The translations under genes and the position numbers were made by a program. A model generated the notes under the pieces. The model saw nothing but the letters and a program-made list of their open reading frames with translations, did no database searches and was not told the DNA's origin. Shown in pieces: positions 32,472 to 41,174 of a DNA stretch of 64,000 nt. The stretch covers positions 1 to 64,000 of the forward strand of contig CAJMSH010000008.1 in assembly GCA_905216055.1 (NCBI GenBank), written 5' to 3'. Source of the stretch: an uncultured bacterium. GTDB lineage: Bacteria; Cyanobacteriota; Vampirovibrionia; Gastranaerophilales; Gastranaerophilaceae. Numbering within the stretch: the stretch's first letter is position 1; the number at the start of each line of letters is the position of its first letter.

Positions 32472-33485
32472 ATGGTTGCAGAAATGACATTCCCTCAGTT
32501 AGAACGGACAATTAATCCGACTCATGATATTAAATTGTTTGCAGGGCGTGCGAATACAAAACTTGCGCAAGAAATTGCTGATTATTTAGGCACTTCAATC
32601 GGACCTATGGTTGTGAAAAATTTTGCTGACGGCGAAATTTATGTTCAAGTTAAAGAAAGCGTTAGAGGGGATGATGTTTTTATCATTCAACCGTTATGCA
32701 ATCCAGTAAATGAAAATTTGATGGAACTTTTAATCATTATTGACGCATTTAAACGTGCCAGTGCAAAAACAATTACCGCTGTTATTCCATATTACGGCTA
32801 TGCAAGACAAGATAGAAAAACTTCAGGACGTGAAGCAATTACTGCAAAACTTGTTGCTGATTTATTGACTACTGCAGGTGCTGACAGAGTTCTTGCAATG
32901 GATTTGCACACCGGACAAATTCAAGGATTTTTCAATATTCTTGTTGATCACATTTTTGCAACTTCTATTCTTACAAATTATATTAAAAGTTTAAATATAA
33001 ACCCTGATGACATGGTTGCAGTAAGCCCTGACACAGGCGGTGTTCAAAGAACAAGACATTTCTCAAAAGCTATCGGTTGTCCACTTGCAATTATTGACAA
33101 ACGTCGTGACAAACACAACGAAGCTATTGCATCACACGTTATAGGAGATGTCAAAGATAAAATTTGTGTAATGTTTGATGATATTATCGACACAGCAGGC
33201 ACAATATGCGAGGCATCTAAACTTTTGAAAAAAGAAGGTGCTAAAGATATTTATGTTTGTGCAGTACATCCGGTATTTTCAGGTCCTGCTATTGAAAGAC
33301 TTGCAAATGCACCGATTAAAGAATGTATCGTAACAAATACAATTCCTTTGGATATGGACAAAATGCCTCCAAACATTAAACAATTATCTGTTGCACCATT
33401 ACTTGGAACAGCTATTGCAAGAATCCATGATGATGAATCAGTTAGTTCTTTATTTGGATTTGAAAAGGAAATGCAAGTCCAATAA
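32472..33485 (+). CDS. prs: Ribose-phosphate pyrophosphokinase
   Basis: 337 residues from the ATG at 32472 (MVAEMTFPQL), with AAAGGA 6 bases upstream. It makes PRPP from ribose 5-phosphate and ATP for nucleotide, His and Trp synthesis. Motifs: FAGRANTKLAQEIADYLG, IPYYGYARQDRK (ATP site), VLAMDLHTGQIQGFF and the PRPP loop CVMFDDIIDTAGTICEA. Length and motifs are those of a normal class I enzyme. It is followed by tandem repeats and no partner gene. Confidence 0.97.
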   Translation: MVAEMTFPQLERTINPTHDIKLFAGRANTKLAQEIADYLGTSIGPMVVKNFADGEIYVQVKESVRGDDVFIIQPLCNPVNENLMELLIIIDAFKRASAKTITAVIPYYGYARQDRKTSGREAITAKLVADLLTTAGADRVLAMDLHTGQIQGFFNILVDHIFATSILTNYIKSLNINPDDMVAVSPDTGGVQRTRHFSKAIGCPLAIIDKRRDKHNEAIASHVIGDVKDKICVMFDDIIDTAGTICEASKLLKKEGAKDIYVCAVHPVFSGPAIERLANAPIKECIVTNTIPLDMDKMPPNIKQLSVAPLLGTAIARIHDDESVSSLFGFEKEMQVQ

Positions 33486-33675
33486 GCGTGCCGCTTAACC
33501 CATAACACAGGTCTTGGCAGAAACTTATCTTGTCATGGCTAAAGTAAGCGTAGCCGCTTAACCCATAACACAGGTTTTGGCAGAAGCTTATCTTGTCATA
33601 GCTAAAATAAGCGTGCCACTTAACTTATTAACTTAACTACACAGAAAAGGCATGAACTTGTCTTGTCATGGATTA
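33484..33675. repeat. Tandem repeats of about 62 bp after prs
   Basis: Two clear units (33484-33545 and 33546-33608) share AAGCGT, CGCTTAACCCATAACACAGG, TGGCAGAA and CTTATCTTGTCAT; a third is degenerate to about 33675. No frame is kept. No other gene lies between prs and the clpB stop; the rest of the gap holds the terminator at 33702-33735. Confidence 0.75.
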
Positions 33676-33701
33676 TTTAGCATGCAACGCCCCTTTTTTG
33701 A

Positions 33702-33735
33702 AATAAAAAAAAGCCATTCTTTAGTAAGAACGGCT
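33702..33735 (-). terminator. Terminator downstream of clpB
   Basis: On the minus strand AGCCGTTCTT pairs with AAGAATGGCT (one mismatch) and is followed by a run of eight T. It lies about 120 bases after the clpB stop. Confidence 0.75.
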
Positions 33736-33853
33736 ACCAGACTTGGGGAGGAGGTATGAAAAACGAATGTTTTTCATATCTAATAATTTTTTATACGGAC
33801 TAAATATTCAAAAACTTTCTTATTTTGTTAAAATCTCATTCAAATGGTGTATA

Positions 33854-36505
33854 TTACTGTTTTTGAAAAACTAAGTTGTTATTTTTGCAATCTAACAAAA
33901 TCTTGTCACCTTTAACAAATTCTCCTTCAAGAATTTTCATTGACATAGGGATTTCAACAAGTTGTCTTATTACTCGTTTTAGAGGTCTTGCGCCATAAAG
34001 AGGTTCGTAACCCTCATTTGCAAGATAATCTTTTGCACTTTGAGTAATTTCAAGCTCAATATCTTGATCTGACAAACGTTTTTGGAGTGAATTTGTTTGA
34101 ATATCAACAATCCCTGTTAGTTCTTTTAAGGTTAGGGCATCAAACATGATTATTTCATCAATTCTGTTCAAAAATTCAGGTTTGAATTTTTGTTTTAAAG
34201 CTTGATTAAGTTGTTCTTTTTTCTCATCTTCAGACAAATTTTTATCAAGGATAATTTCACTTCCGAGATTGCTTGTCATGATAATGACGGTATTTTTAAA
34301 ATCAACAAGTCTGCCTTGCCCGTCTGTCAGACGTCCATCATCAAACATTTGAAGCATTAAATTGAAAATATCAGGGTGAGCCTTTTCAACCTCATCGAAA
34401 AGTACAACGGAATAAGGTTTTCGTCTGACAGCTTCTGTTAATTGTCCGCCTTCTTCATATCCTACGTAACCTGCTGTTGCACCGACAAGTCTTGAAATTG
34501 CTGATTTTTCCATAAATTCAGACATGTCAATACGTACAAGGGCATCTTCATTGTTAAACAAGATATAAGCAAGCGTTTTGCCAAGTTCAGTTTTTCCAAC
34601 ACCTGTCGGCCCAAGGAAAAGAAAAGTTCCGATAGGACGTTTCGGATCACGCAAACCTGAACGGGACAAACGAATTGCATTCGCAATTTTTGTAACTGCT
34701 TCATTTTGCCCGATAACACGTTCATGCATAATTTGTTCCATGCCAATCAATTTTTTGGATTCATCCTCCATCAAACGTGTAACAGGAATACCTGTCCATT
34801 TGGCAACAATTGCTGCTACATCATCTTCATCAACTTCTTCTTTCAAAAGACGTTTTTTACCGGATTGCATTTGAATTTCTTTCAATTTCTTTTCCATATC
34901 CAACATTTGGCTATATTTTAATTCAAGAGATGCTGCCATTGTCGGATTTTTCTTATTTAACTCTATTTGAGATTTTAATTTTTCTATATTGCGTTTTACT
35001 GCAGCATAAGAATCAATAAATTTCTTTTCCTTTAACCATTGTTCCTTAAGTTTATTTATTTTTAATTCTAAATCAGATATTTTTTTGGAAATTTTTTCTA
35101 ATTTTTTTTGAGAATCAGAATCATCTTCTTTTTCAAGAGCTTTTTTATTCAATTCAAGTTGCATTTTTTCTCTTATAAAACCATCAATTTCTTCAGGCAT
35201 TGTATCAATTTCAATTCTCAAAGCTGATGCAGCCTCATCCAATAAATCAATTGCCTTATCAGGAAGATGTCTGTCTGCAATATATCTTTTAGAAAGCTTT
35301 ACTGCTGCGACAAGCGCATTATCAGTAATTTTTACACCATGATAACCTTCATATTTATCCTTTAATCCGCGTAAAATCGTAATTGTTGTTTCAACAGAAG
35401 GTTCTTCAACCATAACTGGCTGAAAACGTCTTTCCATAGCTTTATCTTTTTCTATATATTGACGGTATTCATCAATTGTTGTAGCTCCAATAACTCTTAT
35501 CCCCCCTCGAGCTAACATAGGTTTTAAAAGATTTCCTGCATCTGCTGAACCTTCTGAAGAACCTGCACCCATAATTGTATGAATTTCATCAATAAAAAGC
35601 ATCAAATCATCAGACTTTTCTTCTATGCCTTTAAGCACGGCCTTAAGACGTTCTTCAAACTCACCTCTGTATGAAGCTCCCGCAAGTAATGCTCCTAAAT
35701 CAAGTGACAAAATTTTGTCATTTCTCAAACTTTCAGGCACATCTCCCGATACAATTCTTTGGGCCAAACCTTCTACAACTGCCGTTTTCCCAACACCGGG
35801 TTCACCGATTATAACAGGATTGTTTTTTGAACGTCTGTTCAAAATTTGTATTGTACGGCGAATTTCCTTATCTCTACCTATAACAGGATCAAGTTTATTT
35901 TGCTTTGCAAGCTCTGTTAAATCTGTTGTGTATTTCAAAAGAGCTTCATTTTTCTTGTCTTCTTTAGGAGTTGAAGTTTTAGACAATTTGCTTTGAGAAG
36001 TTTTATTTTGAGAATCTTTAGCCTCTGAGGGATTTTCATTCTCATCTTGAGTTTCCTCAACATTAACGATACTGTTAACCTCTTTTGTCATATTTTCGTA
36101 AAGCTCAAGCCTATTTATCCCTGATTGTTCCCACAAATGATTTAATGTTCTGTTATCAATTCTGAACAAAGCGAGCATCAAATGCTCTATACTAACCTGC
36201 TCATCTCCGTGTTTTTCGGCCTCTTCTTGAGCAACCTTCATCAAAACTATCGTATCTGTTGAAAATCTGACATCTGAAAATTTCCCGCGAGCAAAATATG
36301 CACGCTTTGAAACATAATTGTTTAATCTGTCAACAATTTCAGGGTTATCTAACCCTACTCTTTCAAAAAGAATTTTTGGCAAGTCATTTTGATCAAGCAT
36401 TAAAGCAAGCATCAAATGTTCAGGAGCAAGTTCCGGATAATTACGAGCCACTACAATAGATTTTGCCGATTTTATAATCGCTTGAACATGGTCTGTTAAA
36501 AGCAT
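33854..36505 (-). CDS. clpB: ATP-dependent disaggregase ClpB
   Basis: 883 residues, slightly longer than usual. The Clp N-domain (1-145) is followed by an unusual polar linker of about 45 residues (EETQDENENPSEAKDSQNKT, then KEDKK). AAA-1 has GEPGVGKTA near 235, a coiled middle domain lies at about 425-540 (KLKEQWLKEKKFIDSYAAVK), and AAA-2 has GPTGVGKTE near 630 with FDEVEKAH near 700. The middle domain marks it as ClpB rather than ClpC or ClpA, and no ClpP-binding loop is seen. With DnaK it pulls apart aggregates. Confidence 0.93.
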   Translation of the reverse strand: MLLTDHVQAIIKSAKSIVVARNYPELAPEHLMLALMLDQNDLPKILFERVGLDNPEIVDRLNNYVSKRAYFARGKFSDVRFSTDTIVLMKVAQEEAEKHGDEQVSIEHLMLALFRIDNRTLNHLWEQSGINRLELYENMTKEVNSIVNVEETQDENENPSEAKDSQNKTSQSKLSKTSTPKEDKKNEALLKYTTDLTELAKQNKLDPVIGRDKEIRRTIQILNRRSKNNPVIIGEPGVGKTAVVEGLAQRIVSGDVPESLRNDKILSLDLGALLAGASYRGEFEERLKAVLKGIEEKSDDLMLFIDEIHTIMGAGSSEGSADAGNLLKPMLARGGIRVIGATTIDEYRQYIEKDKAMERRFQPVMVEEPSVETTITILRGLKDKYEGYHGVKITDNALVAAVKLSKRYIADRHLPDKAIDLLDEAASALRIEIDTMPEEIDGFIREKMQLELNKKALEKEDDSDSQKKLEKISKKISDLELKINKLKEQWLKEKKFIDSYAAVKRNIEKLKSQIELNKKNPTMAASLELKYSQMLDMEKKLKEIQMQSGKKRLLKEEVDEDDVAAIVAKWTGIPVTRLMEDESKKLIGMEQIMHERVIGQNEAVTKIANAIRLSRSGLRDPKRPIGTFLFLGPTGVGKTELGKTLAYILFNNEDALVRIDMSEFMEKSAISRLVGATAGYVGYEEGGQLTEAVRRKPYSVVLFDEVEKAHPDIFNLMLQMFDDGRLTDGQGRLVDFKNTVIIMTSNLGSEIILDKNLSEDEKKEQLNQALKQKFKPEFLNRIDEIIMFDALTLKELTGIVDIQTNSLQKRLSDQDIELEITQSAKDYLANEGYEPLYGARPLKRVIRQLVEIPMSMKILEGEFVKGDKILLDCKNNNLVFQKQ

Positions 36506-36588
36506 CTGATAATCCTCATTTTAAAAAAATTATAAATGTTCTAAGCTCGTTAAGCATCATACAATCGCTTGACTTAATCTTTTATTAG

Positions 36589-37341
36589 CTAAGGATGAAT
36601 ATTTTTCAAACCGCTGATTAAAGAATTGTAGTTGTATCCCCAAATATTCTTCTTAGATAAATCAACGTAATATTTTTCTATCAAATCCAAATAGCAAGAA
36701 TTTTCTTTTCCCAGATACTTCAACAAAACTTCAACAGGAAGATTTCCGCCACCTCGTCCCATACCGAAAACAGTTGCATCAACACTATATGCCCCAAGCT
36801 CAATTGCCTTGATAGTATTTGTAAATGCAAGCTGCAAATTGTTATGAGCATGAAAACTTATACGCTCAAACCCGCAATCCTGAAGTTTTTTATAAATCAA
36901 TTCAACATCACTCGGCATAAAAGCTCCGAAACTGTCCGCAAAATATATTGAAGTCAAAATCTCTTTATCACTCCAATTTTTCAAAAGCTCGTATTCTTCA
37001 AATTTATCAGCCGTCATAAGATGAAGAAAAACTTCAAACCCCTGATTTTTAAAATCAACAACCGCCTCAATCCCTGTTCTAATCTGATTGGGATAACAAG
37101 CAACTCTGATAAAATCAGCTTTCTTTGATACAGGATGAATATCTTTAGCATCCAACATTACCCCAATTTTAAGCTTGTCAGATTTATCTTTAATACATTC
37201 AGGCATATTATAACCTGCTTCAAAATAATCAATCCCTGAACTCTCGGCAACCTTCAAAGTTTCTAACACACATTCATCAGAAAAATTCCACTTATTAAGA
37301 TGTCCGCCATCTCTAATAGTGCAATCCAAAATCTTTACCAT
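36589..37341 (-). CDS. HMGL-like (DRE-TIM) aldolase family protein
   Basis: 250 residues forming one TIM barrel of the pyruvate-lyase/HMGL group. The metal-site motifs are DCTIRDGG (residues 6-13) and the HAHNN loop near 167, followed by VDATVFGMGRGGGNLPVEVLL. 4-hydroxy-2-oxovalerate aldolase and related C-C lyases share these motifs. The usual extra C-terminal communication or regulatory domain is missing, so the substrate is unclear. It lies 2 bases after the YihY gene in a minus-strand run. Confidence 0.85.
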   Translation of the reverse strand: MVKILDCTIRDGGHLNKWNFSDECVLETLKVAESSGIDYFEAGYNMPECIKDKSDKLKIGVMLDAKDIHPVSKKADFIRVACYPNQIRTGIEAVVDFKNQGFEVFLHLMTADKFEEYELLKNWSDKEILTSIYFADSFGAFMPSDVELIYKKLQDCGFERISFHAHNNLQLAFTNTIKAIELGAYSVDATVFGMGRGGGNLPVEVLLKYLGKENSCYLDLIEKYYVDLSKKNIWGYNYNSLISGLKNIHP

Positions 37342-37343
37342 AA

Positions 37344-38294
37344 TTAACCCGCTTTATTTTCAACATCATCATCAGATTTTTTCACAACTTTATTAACAAT
37401 TTTATCGATAACAGAAAGCCTTGCAAAATCATCTCTAATCTCTTGTGCTTTACGTTCAAGCTGGTTATATACCTGAGAATTTATCTCAGCACCAATCAAG
37501 ATTAAAACAGAAGTGTAATACAACCAAACCATTAATACCGCAAACGCACCGATTGTCCCGTAAACCATATTATAAGTTTTTAAATTATTAACGTAAACAG
37601 AAAATCCCCAAGAACCTATTAACCAAAAAGTTACGAAAAACCAAGTTCCGGGAATCGCACTCTTTCTTTTAAACCTGTCATTTCCCCTCAAATCAGGCAA
37701 TATGTAATAACTCAAAAATGCCATTAAATACAAAGCCGCAAAAGCCACAGGCCAACGCAAAGTTAAAAGCGTAATTGCAACTCCGGCAGACATGTGAAAA
37801 TGACTAACCATAAGATTTATAATAGCTTTACCGAATACGATTAAGTTTATACTCAAAAACATAACCATAGTATCAACAAACACCATTAATAAAGATAAAG
37901 CCCTTGTATATATAAAGTTTCTGGTTTCCGTAACCTTATAAGCTCTGTTCATCCCTTTAAGCACAACAGCAACAGCATTTGTAGACAACACCAGAGTTAC
38001 GCAAAAACCGATAATCGCCATAAGCCGACCGTGAGAAAAAATCATAGCTTCGGATAAAACAGTCTTAACTAAATCCATAGCCTGCTGAGGCATAAATGTT
38101 GCCAAAAATCTTAATATCGGCTCCATCAAATCCTTGTTGCCCATCCACCCGAATACAGCAGTCAAAAAGAGCATAAAAGGGAAAATACCTATAACCATCA
38201 TAAAACCCATTTCTGCGGCCATACCGTAAAAATCGTTTTTTATAACAGATATAATTAATCTTTTTACACCTCTTACAAAAGCTTTAAATTCCAC
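37344..38294 (-). CDS. YihY/BrkB-family inner membrane protein
   Basis: 316 residues with about six membrane segments, starting in the typical way (AFVRGVKRLIISVIKNDFYGMAAEMGFMMVIGIFPFMLFL) and containing GAEINSQV near residue 275. The family was once called RNase BN by mistake; a transport or envelope role is assumed. The C-terminal 30 residues are charged. It lies between nrnA and the aldolase with short gaps, so the three are probably co-transcribed. Confidence 0.9.
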   Translation of the reverse strand: MEFKAFVRGVKRLIISVIKNDFYGMAAEMGFMMVIGIFPFMLFLTAVFGWMGNKDLMEPILRFLATFMPQQAMDLVKTVLSEAMIFSHGRLMAIIGFCVTLVLSTNAVAVVLKGMNRAYKVTETRNFIYTRALSLLMVFVDTMVMFLSINLIVFGKAIINLMVSHFHMSAGVAITLLTLRWPVAFAALYLMAFLSYYILPDLRGNDRFKRKSAIPGTWFFVTFWLIGSWGFSVYVNNLKTYNMVYGTIGAFAVLMVWLYYTSVLILIGAEINSQVYNQLERKAQEIRDDFARLSVIDKIVNKVVKKSDDDVENKAG

Positions 38295-38311
38295 TTTTTT
38301 TAAACCTTTTT

Positions 38312-39277
38312 TTAGATTTCTCTTTTCTTAATTTCATTAATTATTTTTTTAGCAGCCTCTTCAACAGGAGCCTTTATAGTACATCCTGCCGCAAATTTAT
38401 GACCTCCGCCACCAAAAACTTCACAAATTTCTGCAACATCAGCAAATTTGCTGCGCATAGAAATTTTTGTCCCGCCTGATTTCATTTCTTTTGCAACAAA
38501 AGCAACTCTTGTAGTCACAATTGCACGCAATTTTTCTGTCAAACCCTCCATACAATCGTCACCTGCGGAGAATTTTTCCATATCTTTTTTATAAACTAAA
38601 GTATAAGCAATCTTATTATCTTCCAAAAATTTTGCCTTGCTTATACAATGAGCCTGAAACATAACAAGGGTTTTAGAATCAGATTCATAAACCTTTTTAT
38701 AAATATCAGAAGGATTCACACCAACTTCAACAAGCTTTGATGCAGCCTCAAAAGTTGAAGGCTTTGTATTATCAAACCTGAAAGAACCTGTATCTGTCAA
38801 AATTGCCGTATATAAGCATATTGCGGTATCAAGATTTATATTCCACCCCATATTGTTAAAGCAATTAAACAACACTTCGCCTGTTGAGCTTGCATCAGGG
38901 TTAATATAATTCAACTTTGCATAACCGTTATTTGTTTTATGATGATCAATATTAACCGTAAATTTTGCCTTTTCAAAAAGGATTTGCGCATCACAAATTC
39001 TCTCAATCGATGCGACATCAACATTTATAACAAGGTCATATTCTCTTGATTTGTCAACATCATCAACAGCTTTAACTTCACTTAAATGCGGGAGATATGA
39101 ATAAACATCAGGCACTTTAGAAATTGCAACCATATCACATTTTTTCTTGAATTTGTCTAAAATTGCCGAATACAATCCGCACATTGAGCCTAAAGTATCA
39201 CCGTCAGGGTTCACGTGTGAAGTTATCAATATATTTTTGGACGATTTTATGATATCATTTAATTTAGAACAATCCAT
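38312..39277 (-). CDS. nrnA: DHH-family phosphoesterase, NrnA-like nanoRNase/pAp phosphatase
   Basis: 321 residues. The DHH domain has SHVNPDGDTLGS (residues 20-31), VINVDVASIER near 86 and IDHHKTN near 110. The C-terminal DHHA1 domain has the GGGGHKFAAGC loop near 292. Family members degrade 2-5-mer RNA and turn pAp into AMP, with Mn2+. All metal ligands seem present. It is divergent from the DciA-like gene, with 34 bases between them. Confidence 0.92.
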   Translation of the reverse strand: MDCSKLNDIIKSSKNILITSHVNPDGDTLGSMCGLYSAILDKFKKKCDMVAISKVPDVYSYLPHLSEVKAVDDVDKSREYDLVINVDVASIERICDAQILFEKAKFTVNIDHHKTNNGYAKLNYINPDASSTGEVLFNCFNNMGWNINLDTAICLYTAILTDTGSFRFDNTKPSTFEAASKLVEVGVNPSDIYKKVYESDSKTLVMFQAHCISKAKFLEDNKIAYTLVYKKDMEKFSAGDDCMEGLTEKLRAIVTTRVAFVAKEMKSGGTKISMRSKFADVAEICEVFGGGGHKFAAGCTIKAPVEEAAKKIINEIKKREI

Positions 39278-39311
39278 TCCTTAATGATAGCACAAAAAAG
39301 TTCGGTTTCAA

Positions 39312-39641
39312 ATGAAAAAGGTTCTCTATACAGATTTTGTAACAACTGAATCACTTGTTGAAGAATTACTCGGGAAAAAAGAGATTAAAAAAGCAATAAC
39401 ACGAAATAATCTCTACAAATTCTGGGGAAAAATTGCAGGTGAAAAGTTTGCAAAAAAATCAAAGCCATATTCAATGATGGCGGGCGGAATTATGGTTATC
39501 GCCTGCGAAAATCCGATTGTTGCGCAAGAATTAACCCTTAGAAAAACTCAACTCTTAGTAAAATTTGAACCTTATCTAAAATCACTAAAATTAAACGTAA
39601 AAGATTTGAAATTTGATCCGAAAAAATGGTCAACACAATAG
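39312..39641 (+). CDS. DciA-like protein (DUF721)
   Basis: 109 residues with the DUF721 pattern: an N-terminal VEELLGKK helix, LYKFWGKIAGEKFAKKSKPYSMMAGGIMVIACENPIVAQELTLRK at about 36-80, and a short tail. DciA-type proteins load the replicative helicase in bacteria that lack DnaC. It is convergent with the histidine kinase (11 bases between stops), and dnaG lies 1.5 kb on. Confidence 0.8.
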   Translation: MKKVLYTDFVTTESLVEELLGKKEIKKAITRNNLYKFWGKIAGEKFAKKSKPYSMMAGGIMVIACENPIVAQELTLRKTQLLVKFEPYLKSLKLNVKDLKFDPKKWSTQ

Positions 39642-39652
39642 TTTTATAAGAT

Positions 39653-41083
39653 TTACTTATCATTTTTAATCGGAAGCGTGAAAACGACTTTTGTGTATTT
39701 TTCAGGCACACTTTCAAATTTAATAGTTCCGTTATGTGCCAGAATTATTTGCTTTGAAATATACAGCCCTAAACCGATATTAACACTTTTATTATCTTTT
39801 GCGAAAGTAATAAATTTATCAAAAACCTCATTAGGATTTTGTGTTTTTACTCCAAACCCTGAATTTTTTATTGAAACCGATAAATTTTTTCTGTTACTTG
39901 AAATATTTACAAGAATTTCGCTGTTTTTAAAACTGTATTTTACGGCATTAGTCAAAAGATTATGTATTACCCTTTTCAACTCATTGTAATCAAATGATAA
40001 TTTATCAACTTTAGCTTCATAGGCAATTTTTATAACGATATTTTTTTCGGAAGCAAAATATTTAACCTGTTCACAACATTCAGTGACAAGCTTTTTAAAG
40101 GAATTAATCTGCTTATTTATCTTAATCTTACCGTTTTCATATTTATATTTACTCAAAATATTTACAACCAAATCTTCAAGATACTCGGTAGAGCTTAACA
40201 AATCTTGTAGAATTTCCTTTTGCTCATCGTTCATATCCCCGAATGAATTGTTCAACAAAAGCTTCAATGCAGATTTTTCCGCCTGAACAGGACCTTTCAT
40301 ATCATGAGTAATCATTGCAAGATATGTATCATTTTCTTTAAATTTGTTAGAATTTTCTTTATAAGCATTTAACAAACTGCATATTTGAGATTTTACGACT
40401 TTTACATTAAAAGGCTTTTCTATATAAATATATGAGCCTAAATTAAAACCCTTAATTTTATTTTCAGCATCAGACAAGGCGGAAATAAATACTATCGGAG
40501 TATAACAATTCAATTTGCTGTTTTGCATAATTTGTGCAAGCTCATACCCAGACATTTCAGGCATCATAATATCTAAAAGAGCCAAATCAAATTTTTCATG
40601 TTCAACTGCCAAAGCGGCCTCTTTGGGTTTGAGATAAACACTCAAATTTAACCCTAAAGATTTCAACATTTCTTTCAGCAAATCAGTATTAAAGGGATTA
40701 TCGTCCACAATCAAGACTTTTAATCCCTTTATATTTTCATATTCTTTACTGACAGAATGCTTATTGTTATTTTTCTCTTTAAAATTATTATTAGTATTAA
40801 GAAAATCTTTAATAATTTCTTTCCGAACAGGATATTCTATAACATTTTTTGCACCGCAAATATTTGCATTCAAAACATTTTGTCTTGAGATATCCCGTGT
40901 TGCAAGCCAAACTTCAAGGTTTTCGTTAGACTTACAAAAATTTTTTATATCATTAAGGTCTTTAAAATCTGTTTTAATAATACAGAGCTTCTTATCCTCA
41001 AGACCTTTCACATTAGCAAGTTCCCTGACATTATTAACAAAAACGATATCTTGAGCTCCTTGTGAGGATAAGAGGTTTTTCAT
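39653..41083 (-). CDS. Response-regulator/histidine-kinase hybrid (receiver domains first)
   Basis: 476 residues. A degenerate receiver-like region (about 1-110) has no clear phospho-Asp. Next is a full receiver (about 122-240) with VDDNPFN, phospho-Asp in ALLDIMMPEMSG and Lys in YIEKPF. A HisKA helix follows with the His in ITHDMKGPV near 264, and an ATPase domain with NLLTNAVKYS near 375 and GLGLYISK near 440. Placing the receiver before the kinase is typical of soluble cyanobacterial-type hybrids. No membrane segment is present. Output is unknown. Confidence 0.88.
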   Translation of the reverse strand: MKNLLSSQGAQDIVFVNNVRELANVKGLEDKKLCIIKTDFKDLNDIKNFCKSNENLEVWLATRDISRQNVLNANICGAKNVIEYPVRKEIIKDFLNTNNNFKEKNNNKHSVSKEYENIKGLKVLIVDDNPFNTDLLKEMLKSLGLNLSVYLKPKEAALAVEHEKFDLALLDIMMPEMSGYELAQIMQNSKLNCYTPIVFISALSDAENKIKGFNLGSYIYIEKPFNVKVVKSQICSLLNAYKENSNKFKENDTYLAMITHDMKGPVQAEKSALKLLLNNSFGDMNDEQKEILQDLLSSTEYLEDLVVNILSKYKYENGKIKINKQINSFKKLVTECCEQVKYFASEKNIVIKIAYEAKVDKLSFDYNELKRVIHNLLTNAVKYSFKNSEILVNISSNRKNLSVSIKNSGFGVKTQNPNEVFDKFITFAKDNKSVNIGLGLYISKQIILAHNGTIKFESVPEKYTKVVFTLPIKNDK

Positions 41084-41174
41084 AATTATTAACTATAATT
41101 GCGGAACGTTATAAATCAATTACCTAATAAGCTATACTTTTGATTTATGTTTGTGTTAATGCTAAACTAATATT

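Noticed and set aside
35625..35996. 123-codon open frame opposite clpB
   Set aside because: It is a shadow of a strongly conserved AAA-1 coding region.
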